A DNA stretch of 64,000 bases, from the NCBI GenBank assembly GCA_951812735.1, contig OX638332.1, positions 876,732 through 940,731 on the forward strand, in the 5' to 3' direction. A program made the translations under genes and the position numbers. Each line of letters opens with the position of its first letter. Position 1 is the stretch's first letter. This DNA is from Candidatus Dadabacteria bacterium (GTDB taxonomy: Bacteria > Desulfobacterota_D > UBA1144 > Nemesobacterales > Nemesobacteraceae). This document shows positions 51,370 to 60,970 of this stretch, in pieces. The notes below the pieces were generated by a model that was not told the DNA's origin, ran no database searches, and saw only the letters and a program-made list of their open reading frames with translations.

Positions 51370-52509
51370 ATGAAAAGATTGCTGCTGACTCCGGGCCCCG
51401 TAGCGGTCTCAAGCGAAATAATGGTTGAGATGGCAAAACCGCTCATTCATCACAGAACTAAAGAGTTCGAAGCAATATTCGAGCGGACAAGAAAAGGGCT
51501 GAAACATATTTTCCAGACCGAAAACGAAGTTTTCATATTGGCAGCTTCGGGAACCGGCGCCATGGAAGGAGCGGTTGTGAACACCCTCTGCGCAGGCGAC
51601 AAGGTGATCACGGTAAACGGCGGAAAATTCGGTGAGAGGTGGGGAAAAATTGCGAGGGCCTACGGACTTGAGGTAGATGAGATAGAAGTTACGTGGGGCG
51701 AGGCGATTTCACCCGCAATCATAGAGGAAAAACTTGATAGCGACCCCTCGATAAGGGCGGTCCTGATGCAGGCAAGCGAAACATCCACAGGCGTGAAGCA
51801 TCCTACCGAGCAGATCGCGGCGATTACCTCCAAAAGAGACGACGTGCTGCTGATAGTCGACGGCATAACGGCCGTCGGCGTGTTTCCTCTCCCGTTTGAT
51901 GAACTGGGAGTAGATGTTCTCGTGGGCGGCTCTCAGAAGGCTTTCATGCTTCCACCGGGACTTTCATTCGCGGCGATGAGCGAGAAAGCCTGGGAATTTA
52001 ACAAAACCTCGGATCTTCCGAAGTTCTATCTCAATTTTGCCGATTACCAAAAAAGCGCCCAGAAAAACACGACGCCCTGGACTCCGGCCGTTACGCTCAT
52101 AATCGGCCTCGGCAAAGTTATAGATGGATTCATGGAAGAAGGGATGGAGAACATTTACAGAAAACGCCAGATCATGTCGCTTGCTACACGTGAGGCGCTT
52201 GAAGCGATTAACATAGATCTTTTCACCACAGATGAGGCAAGCCAGGCTCTTACCGTTGGGGTAGCCCCCGAGGAAATAGGTGCGGGAAAGATCATCTCCG
52301 AGCTTCAAACGAAATACCGCATGACCATCGCAGGCGGACAGGATCACGCCAAGGGGAAAATATTCAGAGTATCCCATATAGGAGATGTTGACCGAAACGA
52401 CATGGTGGCGTTTGTCTCGGCGCTTGAATCCGTTCTGAAATCTCTAGGACATGATTTCACAGGCGGAGCCGGCGTTTCCAAAGTTTCGGAAATACTGGCA
52501 ATGGCGTAA
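51370..52509 (+). CDS. Class V aminotransferase (alanine--glyoxylate / serine--pyruvate type)
   Basis: A 379-residue PLP enzyme starting MKRLLLTPGPVAVSSEIM, the typical T-P-G-P opening. The PLP-binding segments are AASGTGAMEGAVVNTL, VDGITAVGVFPLPFDELGVD and GGSQKAFMLPPGL with the Schiff-base lysine. It ends LGHDFTGGAGVSKVSEILA. It likely uses alanine, serine or phosphoserine-like donors with glyoxylate or hydroxypyruvate. The ATG at 51370 follows GAGGAG ten bases upstream; earlier ATGs add residues unlike the family. Confidence 0.92.
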   Translation: MKRLLLTPGPVAVSSEIMVEMAKPLIHHRTKEFEAIFERTRKGLKHIFQTENEVFILAASGTGAMEGAVVNTLCAGDKVITVNGGKFGERWGKIARAYGLEVDEIEVTWGEAISPAIIEEKLDSDPSIRAVLMQASETSTGVKHPTEQIAAITSKRDDVLLIVDGITAVGVFPLPFDELGVDVLVGGSQKAFMLPPGLSFAAMSEKAWEFNKTSDLPKFYLNFADYQKSAQKNTTPWTPAVTLIIGLGKVIDGFMEEGMENIYRKRQIMSLATREALEAINIDLFTTDEASQALTVGVAPEEIGAGKIISELQTKYRMTIAGGQDHAKGKIFRVSHIGDVDRNDMVAFVSALESVLKSLGHDFTGGAGVSKVSEILAMA

Positions 52510-52567
52510 CTACCATTATTGCTGTTACATCCGGGAACCGGGCAAACCGAATCTTGCCGACACTACC

Positions 52568-53239
52568 ATGAAGCACTTCTCCGCGGAAACTTTCCGCTTT
52601 CTAAAAGACCTGAGCAGTCCGCGCGACAGGGCTTGGTTTGAGGAAAATCGCGGACGGTACGAAGGTAGTCTTCTTGGCCCGCTGCGCCAAGCCGTCACCG
52701 ATATAGGTCCTAGCCTCCGCGAAGTAATCAAGGACTGCGAGATACATCCCGCCGTTAACAAAACGATCACCCGGATAAACCGAGACATGCGTTTTGCCAA
52801 GGGGCAGAGTCCTTACAAAGACAACATGCTCGCTCTTTTTTACAGAGAGGGACGCAAAAGGCTCGACGCTCAATTGTTTCTGGGTTTTCAGTCGGAAGGC
52901 GTATGGCGAGGACTTTACGTGCCCACCCCTCTGCTCGCCCCCGACGCCCCGATGGCCGAGGAAATTGAAAATGATCCACAGGCAGTCGTCAACTTGGCCC
53001 AAGAAATCGGCCTCGGAGCCGATATCGATCTGGTCGCGTGCAAAAAGTATGGCGAAATTGACCGGACGCTTGACCCCGCAAAACCCGAAAGCTTCCTTGA
53101 AGGTCCGCATCTTTGCGCCCTGCAGACATGTGAACCGGACGAGGTCGCAGCTGACCCCACCGCCTTTATCCGTGAAACCCGAGATCTGTTAGTGCAGCTT
53201 GCTCCCCTCTGGAATCTGTATTCTGGAGATGCAAGATAA
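52568..53239 (+). CDS. DUF2461 family protein
   Basis: A 223-residue protein of the DUF2461/TIGR02453 family. Conserved parts: FSAETFRFLKDLSSPRDRAW, FEENRGRYE, NKTITRINRDMRFAKGQSPY, KDNMLALFYREG and GLYVPTPLLAPD. The function is unknown. The ATG at 52568 gives the family's length; an ATG further up (52451) would run back over the aminotransferase end. It follows that gene by about 60 bases on the same strand. Confidence 0.88.
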   Translation: MKHFSAETFRFLKDLSSPRDRAWFEENRGRYEGSLLGPLRQAVTDIGPSLREVIKDCEIHPAVNKTITRINRDMRFAKGQSPYKDNMLALFYREGRKRLDAQLFLGFQSEGVWRGLYVPTPLLAPDAPMAEEIENDPQAVVNLAQEIGLGADIDLVACKKYGEIDRTLDPAKPESFLEGPHLCALQTCEPDEVAADPTAFIRETRDLLVQLAPLWNLYSGDAR

Positions 53240-53310
53240 AAATGTTTGGATTACAGTCCAATCGTTGCTGTTCCGCGTTTGTGGGCAGAACAGATTGTTA
53301 CAGTTGCTTC

Positions 53311-53592
53311 CTACTTGATTGCTTCAAAACTGATTTTGAGCCGTGTCCCGGTTGCCTGCGCAATCTTCTTCAGCGTATTTGTAGAAGGATGAATCCTGCC
53401 ACCCTCGAACCGAGCCACAGCAGATTGTACCATCTGAATTCTTTCGGCTAATTGTGCTTGAGTCAGCCCCGCCCGAGTGCGAGCTTCAATAAACAGGCGC
53501 GCAACTTCAAATTCCGGTCTGAGTTTATCATAGGCAGTCCTATACTCCGGATCCTTGCTCCATCTCTTGTGTAATTCGCTTATCTTGCCCAA
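53311..53592 (-). CDS. XRE-family HTH protein, HigA-like, no toxin beside it
   Basis: A 93-residue DNA-binding protein with N-terminal helices (ISELHKRWSKDPEYRTAYD) and an HTH (RTRAGLTQAQLAERIQMVQ, SAVARFEGGRIHPSTNTLKK), closely like antitoxins of the HigA type. The gene upstream on the same strand, 4 bases away, is a MAPEG membrane protein and not a RelE/HigB toxin. It may be a solitary regulator or a leftover antitoxin. Confidence 0.82.
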   Translation of the reverse strand: MGKISELHKRWSKDPEYRTAYDKLRPEFEVARLFIEARTRAGLTQAQLAERIQMVQSAVARFEGGRIHPSTNTLKKIAQATGTRLKISFEAIK

Positions 53593-53596
53593 TTAG

Positions 53597-54004
53597 CTAA
53601 AGCACGGAACCTAGATTGATCGCCACGACAATACCGTAACCCAGAAAGGTCAGGACCATACCTCCAACTCTCATAAAGATGCTCCGCTGTTTCATAAAAC
53701 TGAAAAGAATTCCGTGCATAAGCCTGCCGATCAGAAAAGCCACACCTGCAAAGTGCAGGTATGCGGAGGACAGATGATTAAGTTCCGCGATAAGCATCAG
53801 AATCAGAAACAGTGGTGCGTATTCGATTAAATTTCCGTGTCCCCTTACAGCTCTGTTAAGAGTTTCCTGCGAAATCGTTTCGCCCTTCTTACGCAGAAAA
53901 TCGGTAAATGGACTACCCCTCAGATATATGACTCTCATGCTCAGGATTATAAGAAATATCGCCAGAAGGCATGAATAAAGAAGTGTTATTTCAATTGACG
54001 GCAT
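53597..54004 (-). CDS. MAPEG-family membrane protein
   Basis: A 135-residue protein with four hydrophobic helices: YSCLLAIFLIILSMRVIYLR, the conserved loop RAVRGHGNLIEYAPLFLIL (the R-x-x-x-N-x-x-E-x-x-P pattern of MAPEG), and SSAYLHFAGVAFLIGRLMHG. MAPEG proteins are glutathione- or lipid-dependent membrane enzymes; bacterial ones are of unknown activity. It follows two small hypothetical genes on the same strand. Confidence 0.85.
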   Translation of the reverse strand: MPSIEITLLYSCLLAIFLIILSMRVIYLRGSPFTDFLRKKGETISQETLNRAVRGHGNLIEYAPLFLILMLIAELNHLSSAYLHFAGVAFLIGRLMHGILFSFMKQRSIFMRVGGMVLTFLGYGIVVAINLGSVL

Positions 54005-54042
54005 TTTAATCTCTCGAAATTAAACTGCAACCCCTTGGAAAA

Positions 54043-54324
54043 TCAGGAAAAATGCTTTGAGACGAGCGGGTCTTCGTCTATTTCCGAGATCAGGTAGCCA
54101 ATCCCGTAATAATCACCCGAGTTATGGTAGAGCCTTATTCCCTGGGGAGTGGTAAGGTAGTTTCCCGTTTTTACGGTTTGTTCCGGAAAATCGACCTCGT
54201 ACACCGTGTAGCCGACCGTTCCGCTTCCTATGTTAACTTTTTTCCGCTCTTCCCTTAGTTTTCTTACGCTTTTCGCGATCTTCCAGGCCTTGGGGTAGAT
54301 GTGTCCTTTAACGAGAAATTTCAT
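54043..54324 (-). CDS. Hypothetical protein
   Basis: A 93-residue protein starting MKFLVKGHIYPKAWKIAKSV. It has a basic N-terminal half and a compact beta-rich end (NYLTTPQGIRLYHNSGDYYG, IGYLISEIDEDPLVSKHFS). It starts 14 bases after the preceding gene on the same strand; a longer reading to 54381 overlaps that gene. I do not recognise a family. Confidence 0.5.
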   Translation of the reverse strand: MKFLVKGHIYPKAWKIAKSVRKLREERKKVNIGSGTVGYTVYEVDFPEQTVKTGNYLTTPQGIRLYHNSGDYYGIGYLISEIDEDPLVSKHFS

Positions 54325-54338
54325 GACAATCAGAAAAA

Positions 54339-54683
54339 CTAAGCAACCTCCATCTCCACGCGGTCTATCAAACCGATGCACATCATTATCTTGTCTATAC
54401 CCGGATTCCTTTCATGGACGAAAGTTTCCGAGAACTCTCCGCCGCAGTCCCCGCATGCGCCGCCTTCGTCAGACTCCTTTTCGCAATCCCCGCAGTAATA
54501 TGTCTTCAGGTTATACCAATGTAAAGAGGAATAAAGAAGCTCCCTGAAACCGCTTTTACTAAGACACTCCCCCCACTCGGAAATCGCCTCAACCAGATTG
54601 CGGCGGTAGTAGTCCGGTATGTCAGCCAAGTGCCCCGAGTATATCTCTTCCTCTCCTACGTAGATTTTGAACAGTTCTGACAT
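54339..54683 (-). CDS. Hypothetical protein with a zinc-ribbon-like cluster
   Basis: A 114-residue protein, MSELFKIYVGEEEIYSGHLA at the start. Two CxxC pairs, in YYCGDCEKES and GACGDCGGEF, are spaced as in a zinc ribbon. It lies 10 bases after aroC on the same strand and probably belongs to that transcript. Family unknown. Confidence 0.62.
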   Translation of the reverse strand: MSELFKIYVGEEEIYSGHLADIPDYYRRNLVEAISEWGECLSKSGFRELLYSSLHWYNLKTYYCGDCEKESDEGGACGDCGGEFSETFVHERNPGIDKIMMCIGLIDRVEMEVA

Positions 54684-54693
54684 GGCAGCAAAA

Positions 54694-55764
54694 TCAGATA
54701 GTCGACAGTTTTGAGATCAGCAAGTGATCGACCAGAACGAGATTGACCATAGCCTCCGCTATGGGAACCGCCCTGGGGCAAAGACACGGGTCGTGTCTCC
54801 CCTTTACCCGCAGTTCCTTCTTTTCTCCTTTTTTATCCACGGTGTCCTGCACCTGGGATATTGAAGAAGTGGGTTTTATGGCGATTCTCACGACCAGATC
54901 CGCCCCGCTTGTTATCCCGCCGAGAAGGCCGCCCGAGTTGTTAGTCCTGAAGCCGAGGGTTCCGTCTTCCTTTTTATACATGAGATCGTTTACCTGCGAA
55001 CCTTTTTTCTCGACAACCCCGAAACCCATTCCCACTTCAAAACCCCTTATCCCTCCTATACTCATAAGAGCGCGGGCAAGATCCGCATCAAGCTTGTTAA
55101 ACACGGGCTCGCCGAGACCCGAGGGAAGCCCCTGGGACACTACCTCAACGGTTCCTCCAACGGAATCTCCCTCCTTCCTGACCGATTCTATAAGATCAAT
55201 CATCCTCTGGGCCGCTTCCGGGTCGGGGCAGCGTACAGGATTATCCTCGATCCGGTCAAAATCAATATCCTGAGCAATTATGTCTCCCACCTGTTTTACG
55301 TATCCGGTGGTAGTCACTCCGTGGGAGTTAAGGATTTTTTTCGCTATCGCGGCCGCCGCTACCCTGCCTACCGTCTCCCGTGCCGAGGAACGTCCTCCCC
55401 CGCGGTGATCCCTGCGCCCGTACTTTTTATCGTAGGTGAAATCAGCGTGGCCGGGGCGGTAAACATCTTTTATGTCCTCGTAGGATTTTGATATGGCGTC
55501 TGTGTTTCTCACCATCATGGATATGGGGGTTCCGAGGGTTTTGCCCTCAAAAACGCCCGAGAGTATCTCGATTGCGTCGGCTTCCTTTCTCTGGGTCGTA
55601 ATCCTGCTTTGCCCGGGACGCCTCCTATCGAGTTCGTACTGTATGTCCTCGGTGGATATCTCAAGGCCCGCGGGGCAGCCATCGACAATCACCCCAAGAG
55701 CTAGACCGTGGGACTCCCCCCAAGTGGTAATCCTGAAAAATCTTCCGAAACTGTTTCCCGCCAC
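54694..55764 (-). CDS. aroC: Chorismate synthase
   Basis: A 356-residue FMN-dependent enzyme forming chorismate from EPSP, the last shared step of aromatic amino-acid synthesis. Motifs: FFRITTWGESHGLALGVIVD (signature 1, catalytic His), the RRDHRGGGRSSARETVGRVA (signature 2) stretch, and HDPCLCPRAVPIAEAM (signature 3). It starts 13 bases after the epimerase gene and heads the following small genes. Confidence 0.97.
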   Translation of the reverse strand: MAGNSFGRFFRITTWGESHGLALGVIVDGCPAGLEISTEDIQYELDRRRPGQSRITTQRKEADAIEILSGVFEGKTLGTPISMMVRNTDAISKSYEDIKDVYRPGHADFTYDKKYGRRDHRGGGRSSARETVGRVAAAAIAKKILNSHGVTTTGYVKQVGDIIAQDIDFDRIEDNPVRCPDPEAAQRMIDLIESVRKEGDSVGGTVEVVSQGLPSGLGEPVFNKLDADLARALMSIGGIRGFEVGMGFGVVEKKGSQVNDLMYKKEDGTLGFRTNNSGGLLGGITSGADLVVRIAIKPTSSISQVQDTVDKKGEKKELRVKGRHDPCLCPRAVPIAEAMVNLVLVDHLLISKLSTI

Positions 55765-55777
55765 TTCATTCCCTTTC

Positions 55778-56764
55778 TTACTTCAGATAGCCGTTTTCCC
55801 TGAACCACTCAACGGTTTTCCGTATAGTCTGCTCAATGGGAGTCACGGTGAATCCGAGCTCCCTTACAGCTTTTGAATTGTCAGCATGCCAGTTGTACCT
55901 TGAAAGTTTTATGGAATCGATATCCAACGTTGAATAATTCGGAAATCCGAGTCCCAGAACCCTCTCAAGGAGAAACGCAGTGGTGTAAGCGAATATGTAG
56001 GGAATCTTCATTTTCGGAGCCGAGATGCCGGTTATCTCTTCTAGAAGGGCGAAATAACCTTGCACATTGACGTTCTCGTTTGCGAGTATGTAGCGCTCTC
56101 CGGGCTTTCCCTTCTTCTCCGCAAGCAGGTGTCCGTTCGCAACGTCATCAACGTCGACAATGTTAAATGTGCCGTCCATGTAACCCGGGAACCTTTTCTT
56201 GCAGAACCAAAGAACTGAACCCGAACTTGAAAGATAGATGTCACCGGCGCCAAGAACCACTGAAGGATTCGTTATAACCACGGGAAGCCCTTTCTCGCTG
56301 AAGCTCACGGCTTCTCTTTCCGCGAGGTACTTGCAGTTCATGTACCCTATTCCATCGGAGTAGAGATCGTACTGAGTAGATTCGGTTACCGGAGAACCAT
56401 CCCGCTCGACCCCGATGGCAGCCACGCTGCTTGTGAAAACAACCTTTGATATTCCCACATCCATGGCGGCAGAGAGAACATTTGAAGCGCCGCGCACGTT
56501 TATATCCAGCATTTTCTGGTGATCGGATTTTTTAAACGATACGAACCCCGCCGTGTGGAAAAGCGTGTCGCATCCTGAGAAAGCAGCCTTGAGAGAATCG
56601 GGGTCTCCAACGTCTCCGTAAACCTTTTCCACGTCAAGGGAGTCTATGTTTTTAGTATTGCTCGTCTTCCTGACGAGAACCTTGACCCGGTCTCCCCTCT
56701 CAACCAGTTTTCTCGTTATGTGCGATCCTATAAAACCGGTCGCTCCCGTAACTACTGTAGCCAT
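55778..56764 (-). CDS. NAD(P)-dependent epimerase/dehydratase (extended SDR, HpnA/DFR-like)
   Basis: A 328-residue extended SDR. The cofactor motif is TGATGFIGSHI, followed by VYGDVGDPDSLKAAF and FTSSVAAIG with the Ser. The Tyr-Lys pair is in YMNCKYLAE. The opening (VKVLVRKTSNTKNIDSLDV) resembles hopanoid-associated epimerase HpnA and dihydroflavonol-4-reductase proteins. No other hopanoid genes are here, so the substrate is open. It is co-oriented with aroC, 13 bases apart. Confidence 0.85.
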   Translation of the reverse strand: MATVVTGATGFIGSHITRKLVERGDRVKVLVRKTSNTKNIDSLDVEKVYGDVGDPDSLKAAFSGCDTLFHTAGFVSFKKSDHQKMLDINVRGASNVLSAAMDVGISKVVFTSSVAAIGVERDGSPVTESTQYDLYSDGIGYMNCKYLAEREAVSFSEKGLPVVITNPSVVLGAGDIYLSSSGSVLWFCKKRFPGYMDGTFNIVDVDDVANGHLLAEKKGKPGERYILANENVNVQGYFALLEEITGISAPKMKIPYIFAYTTAFLLERVLGLGFPNYSTLDIDSIKLSRYNWHADNSKAVRELGFTVTPIEQTIRKTVEWFRENGYLK

Positions 56765-56852
56765 CCGTATTTCCTCCGGGAAATTTGATTGAAGAAAATC
56801 CTATCCCAACATTATAACAATTCCGCCTGACAATGTACAAAAACAGATACAA

Positions 56853-56866
56853 AACCGTGCACGGTT
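56853..56866 (-). terminator. Possible weak terminator after queA
   Basis: The perfect palindrome AACCGTGCACGGTT lies ten bases past the queA stop. On the minus strand it can fold as a 5-bp stem with a TGCA loop followed by TTTTG. The stem is short, so this is tentative; a protein-binding palindrome is the alternative. Confidence 0.35.
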
Positions 56867-56875
56867 AAAACCCAG

Positions 56876-57886
56876 TCACACTATCATCATCGAGTCGCCG
56901 TAGCTAAGGAACCTGTAATCGTGTGATTTCGCTTCCTCGTAGGCGCCGAGGGCAAGTTCCCGACCGCCACAGAACGCGGAAACAAGCATAAGAAGAGTCG
57001 AACGCGGCATATGGAAATTAGTTATAAGAACGTCCACGAAACGGAACTCGTATGGGGGTCTTATGAAAAGATCCGTCCTGCCGGAAAAAGGCCGCATATT
57101 GCCGCCTTCGCTCCCGGCGGACTCAAGCGTCCTCGTGACCGTGGTTCCAACTGAAATAATCCTTCTTTTCTCCGTCTTGGCTTCATTTACTGCTTCCGCG
57201 GTTTCCCGTGACACAAAAACACGTTCGGAATGCATTGCGTGGTTATCAATCAGTTCTTCCTTTACGGGCCTGAAGGTTCCCTCTCCTACATGCAGAGTGA
57301 CATATTTCATCAGAACTCCCTTTTCACGAAGATCGGAGAGAAGCTCGAGGTCAAAATGAAGACCGGCTGTTGGAGCGGCGACGGCTCCCTCTTCGGTTGC
57401 GTAGACGGTCTGATAGGTTTTTTTATCCGACGGCTCGGGTTCCCTCGGTATATAAGGAGGAAGCGGCATTTTCCCCGTGCTTCTAACAAGCCGTTCTACA
57501 GGCTCACTGAATCTTATAGTCCAGCTTTTATCAGGTTCTCTTTTAAGACTGCCTGATACTCCTCCGTCAAGCCTGATACCAAGACCCTCGGTCGGTTTTT
57601 TAAAAAGCACTTTCCACTGGGTCTCATTCTTTTTCTCTGTAAGAAGAAACTCTACGGCTCCCCTTCGCTCCACATATCCCGTAAGCCTTGCGGGAATGAC
57701 CCTGGTATTGTTTAAAACCATTAAGTCGCCGAGGCGGAGCAGGTCCTTAAGATCGGAGAACTTGGCGTGAGAAAAACGCTGCGTTTTCCTGTCAACCACA
57801 AGGAGCCTGGAAGAACTGCGCTTGGAAAGCGGATACTGGGCAATCAGCCGCGGAGGAAGATCGTAGTCGAATTGATCCGTTCTCAT
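56876..57886 (-). CDS. queA: S-adenosylmethionine:tRNA ribosyltransferase-isomerase
   Basis: A 336-residue enzyme of queuosine synthesis that transfers the ribose of SAM to preQ1 in tRNA. It starts QFDYDLPPRLIAQYPLSKRS, has LMVLNNTRVIPARLTG, GAVAAPTAGLHFD and the ending DVLITNFHMPRSTLLMLVSA. All match QueA. It starts 12 bases after argG on the same strand. No other queuosine genes lie in the window. Confidence 0.97.
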   Translation of the reverse strand: MRTDQFDYDLPPRLIAQYPLSKRSSSRLLVVDRKTQRFSHAKFSDLKDLLRLGDLMVLNNTRVIPARLTGYVERRGAVEFLLTEKKNETQWKVLFKKPTEGLGIRLDGGVSGSLKREPDKSWTIRFSEPVERLVRSTGKMPLPPYIPREPEPSDKKTYQTVYATEEGAVAAPTAGLHFDLELLSDLREKGVLMKYVTLHVGEGTFRPVKEELIDNHAMHSERVFVSRETAEAVNEAKTEKRRIISVGTTVTRTLESAGSEGGNMRPFSGRTDLFIRPPYEFRFVDVLITNFHMPRSTLLMLVSAFCGGRELALGAYEEAKSHDYRFLSYGDSMMIV

Positions 57887-57898
57887 CCGCGAAAGGGT

Positions 57899-59101
57899 CT
57901 ATTTTCCCTCAAGAAGCTTTTTTACGGAAAGCCGAAGAGAGTTAAGCCTTATGAATCCGGTAGCGTCCGACTGGTCGTAAACCGAATCCTCCTCGAAAGT
58001 CGCCAGATTCTCGCTGTAAAGAGAATTCGGGGATTTTCTCCCGCAAACAATAACATTTCCCTTGTAAAGCTTAAGCCTTACTGTACCGCTTACGTCTTTC
58101 TGACTCTGCCTGACAGCGGCAGTCAGCATTTCCATCTCGGGAGAAAACCAGAAGCCGTAGTAGATAAGTTCCGATATCTTGGGAATCAGGGAATCCCTAA
58201 GGCGCATCACTTCCCTGTCCATGGTAATCGACTCAAGAGCCCTGTGCGCCACGTGAAGAATCGTGCCGCCCGGGGTCTCGTATACCCCCCTTGATTTCAT
58301 TCCGACGAACCTGTTTTCAACAATATCGACCCTTCCGATGCCGTTTGCACCGGCAACCTCGTTTAGGTCGGCAAGAAGATAAGAAGGTGAAAGTTCCTTC
58401 CCGTCCACGGAAACGGGTATGCCGCTCTCAAATCCGATTTCCACGTAAACCGGCTGATCGGGAGCCGTTTCCGGAGAAACAGTCATCTCAAACATATCCT
58501 CAGGCGGTTCGGCCCAAGGGTCTTCCAGAATCCCACCTTCATAGCTGGTATGGAGAAGGTTGCGGTCACAGCTGTAGGGTTTTCTCTCCGTCACCGTAAC
58601 GTCTATTCCGTTTTTCTTGGCATAATTTATGAGATCAGTTCTTGATTTAAAATCCCACTCGCGCCACGGGGCTATGATCTTTATGTCGGGATGGAGAGCG
58701 TAGAAGGTAAGCTCGAAGCGGACCTGGTCGTTTCCCTTGCCGGTTGCTCCATGGGAAACCGCAAAAGCTCCTTCGCGCTTGGCTATTTCGATCTGCCTCT
58801 TCGCGATAAGGGGCCTCGCTATGGAAGTGCCCAGAAGATAGCTGCCCTCGTAAACGGCGTTTGCGCTTATCGCGGGAAAAACATAATCCCTGACGAATTC
58901 GTCTCTCAGGTCTTCAATGAATACCGCGCACGCCCCGGTTTCCCAAGCCTTCTGCTCCGCCTCTTCCAAGTCCTCTTTCTGTCCTATGTCCGCCACATAG
59001 GCTATGACATCGGAATCGTACTCATTTACAAGCCACTTAAGAATTACCGAGGTGTCAAGTCCCCCTGAATAGGCAAGGACTATCTTGTTTTTCTCAGACA
59101 T
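57899..59101 (-). CDS. argG: Argininosuccinate synthase
   Basis: A 400-residue ATP-dependent ligase joining citrulline and aspartate. Motifs: [17 protein letters not shown] (PP-loop), [19 protein letters not shown] and the C-terminal [18 protein letters not shown]. It is the first of argG-queA on this strand. Confidence 0.97.
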   Translation of the reverse strand: MSEKNKIVLAYSGGLDTSVILKWLVNEYDSDVIAYVADIGQKEDLEEAEQKAWETGACAVFIEDLRDEFVRDYVFPAISANAVYEGSYLLGTSIARPLIAKRQIEIAKREGAFAVSHGATGKGNDQVRFELTFYALHPDIKIIAPWREWDFKSRTDLINYAKKNGIDVTVTERKPYSCDRNLLHTSYEGGILEDPWAEPPEDMFEMTVSPETAPDQPVYVEIGFESGIPVSVDGKELSPSYLLADLNEVAGANGIGRVDIVENRFVGMKSRGVYETPGGTILHVAHRALESITMDREVMRLRDSLIPKISELIYYGFWFSPEMEMLTAAVRQSQKDVSGTVRLKLYKGNVIVCGRKSPNSLYSENLATFEEDSVYDQSDATGFIRLNSLRLSVKKLLEGK

Positions 59102-59143
59102 TTTACGGTTGCTCCGGGATTTCTTCGCGTACGGAAAGCTTGA

Positions 59144-59572
59144 TCAAGGCCTGTCCTGATTCTGCTGAGAGATCGTGCGAAGATCGAGAAGATAAAATTT
59201 TATTCCCTTGTTCTGGTAGAATTTTTCGAGCGAGAGACCGGCATATTCTATTTTCTGGATGTCGTCTCCCGTGTAGTTAAGTTCCTTTACTTCCCCTGAA
59301 AGCTTGCATGAAATCGGCACGTCCTTATCCGGTCTTTCCTGACAGATAAAACCCATGTCTATCTGCCCGCTCAAGTCCATATCAAGAGGAACAACGAATC
59401 CAACCACCAGATTCACGCTCTGCAGTTCAACCACCATGATCTTTATCCTGCTTGAATCTTCCTCGTCTCCGACCTCCATAACGTAACCGTAGTAGTTTAT
59501 TTCCTTGTTCTGCTCGCTTAGGGAGTTCATATACCAGTAATCTTCCGGATCGAGCCAGGACATTATTTTCAT
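59144..59572 (-). CDS. Hypothetical protein, beta-rich, PilZ-like size
   Basis: A 142-residue soluble protein beginning MKIMSWLDPEDYWYMNSLSE, rich in strands (RIKIMVVELQSVNLVVGFVV, ISCKLSGEVKELNYTGDDIQ). GGAGG lies eight bases before the ATG at 59572, so the start is good. It precedes argG by 42 bases on the same strand. I do not recognise the family. Confidence 0.65.
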   Translation of the reverse strand: MKIMSWLDPEDYWYMNSLSEQNKEINYYGYVMEVGDEEDSSRIKIMVVELQSVNLVVGFVVPLDMDLSGQIDMGFICQERPDKDVPISCKLSGEVKELNYTGDDIQKIEYAGLSLEKFYQNKGIKFYLLDLRTISQQNQDRP

Positions 59573-59766
59573 TGTTTTTTCCTCCGAGGATTCACATAAA
59601 TATTCTAGGAAATTATATACTATTATCCCATCTTTGGGCAACGATGCGGGATTGATTTAAACTGTCGTTATCCCTTATTGTCAACTGTCTTTTCCGCCAT
59701 GCTCTTAAGAATTCCGAGAAAATCTTTTTCTCATTCTGCAGTTTCTATGACAAAATAGTTGCCATT

Positions 59767-60960
59767 ATGCGAAAATTCGCAATTCATCTTCTCGCCTTGT
59801 TCCGACAGACATCTCTTTTCATCTGGAAGCTGCGTGGCAAAACGGAAGCCGACTTAGCCGCTCAACGGGTAGTCAGTGGAAAGTCCTGGGATGAGTTCTG
59901 CGACACTTTAAAAGCCGCGGGGGCATCTTTAAATTTTCCAAAAGCGCCTCAAGATGCATTCAATCAGGCAGAAGGGTATCGATACTTAAGCCGTATCGCC
60001 CGAGCCGGATTGATGGCATTTATCGAGCATGCTGACCCGAAAGCACCTGTACTTCACCGCGTCGTCGACGAAACAACCAAAATGGGCGCGGACAACCCTG
60101 ATAACTTCTACCAGACAGCAGCCCTCAGCGGCGAGTATGAATACAAAATCACAGGGCGGCGCAACAATATTGCATACTTAAGCTTCGGCACTCAGTCCGG
60201 TAACTATGGGCAAGGACGAGGACTGCCTCCAACGGGGCATATAGAGTCTGACCAAATAGAAACCGACGAAGACGGGTACTTTGAATTGATACTCAGTTGC
60301 AAATCTCAAAGTAAGAACTGGCTTCCTATGACACCAAAAACTGGCACATTAGTGGTACGTCAGACTTTCCTTGATCGCGAAACAGAAACTCCAGCAGACT
60401 TGCGAATAGAACGGATCAATTGTTCCGAAGATGAACGCCGCCCTTCTCCATTGACGCCGAAACAGCTCGACGAAGGATTGAAAACTGTGGGAATGCTCGT
60501 GGCAGGCGCACCACTACTGTTTGCCAAGTGGGCTCGTGATTTTCAAAAGCACACCAACGAACTGCCAATGTTTGATCCGGAAGTATCGCTGGCCGCCGGG
60601 GGTGATCCAAATATTGTTTACTACCACAGTTATTGGAAAGTAGCGAAAGACGAAGCACTTTTGATAGAGGTAATACCGCCAGAATGCGAACATTGGAATT
60701 TTCAATTAAACAACTACTGGATGGAATCGCTCGACTATCGCTATCACACGATACACACTAACAAGCATCTTGCCCACTATGAAGATGACGGTTCTGTGCG
60801 CCTAGTGGTAGCTCACGAAAATCCCGGTCATCCCAACTGGCTCCAAACAGCCGGACATTCTTCCGGCACGATGTGCTTTAGATGGGTGCGCGCCAAGGAA
60901 CATCCTCAACCACAGACCAGATTGATCAAGTTAACTGACCTTAAGCAGCTATTGAGTTAA
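59767..60960 (+). CDS. DUF1214-domain protein
   Basis: A 397-residue protein. The N-terminal 40 residues include a hydrophobic stretch (KFAIHLLALFRQTSLFIWKL). The C-terminal third matches DUF1214: EALLIEVIPPECEHWNFQLN, then DGSVRLVVAHENPGHPNWLQ and the ending FRWVRAKEH. The domain occurs in proteins of unknown activity often found beside sulfotransferases and short-chain dehydrogenases. It is the first of four same-strand genes here; base composition is more A+T-rich than upstream genes. Confidence 0.82.
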   Translation: MRKFAIHLLALFRQTSLFIWKLRGKTEADLAAQRVVSGKSWDEFCDTLKAAGASLNFPKAPQDAFNQAEGYRYLSRIARAGLMAFIEHADPKAPVLHRVVDETTKMGADNPDNFYQTAALSGEYEYKITGRRNNIAYLSFGTQSGNYGQGRGLPPTGHIESDQIETDEDGYFELILSCKSQSKNWLPMTPKTGTLVVRQTFLDRETETPADLRIERINCSEDERRPSPLTPKQLDEGLKTVGMLVAGAPLLFAKWARDFQKHTNELPMFDPEVSLAAGGDPNIVYYHSYWKVAKDEALLIEVIPPECEHWNFQLNNYWMESLDYRYHTIHTNKHLAHYEDDGSVRLVVAHENPGHPNWLQTAGHSSGTMCFRWVRAKEHPQPQTRLIKLTDLKQLLS

Positions 60961-60970
60961 ATAAATCGCG

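Noticed and set aside
53311-54004. HigBA-type toxin-antitoxin module
   Set aside because: The HTH protein is HigA-like, but the adjoining gene is a MAPEG membrane protein and no RelE-like frame is present on either side.
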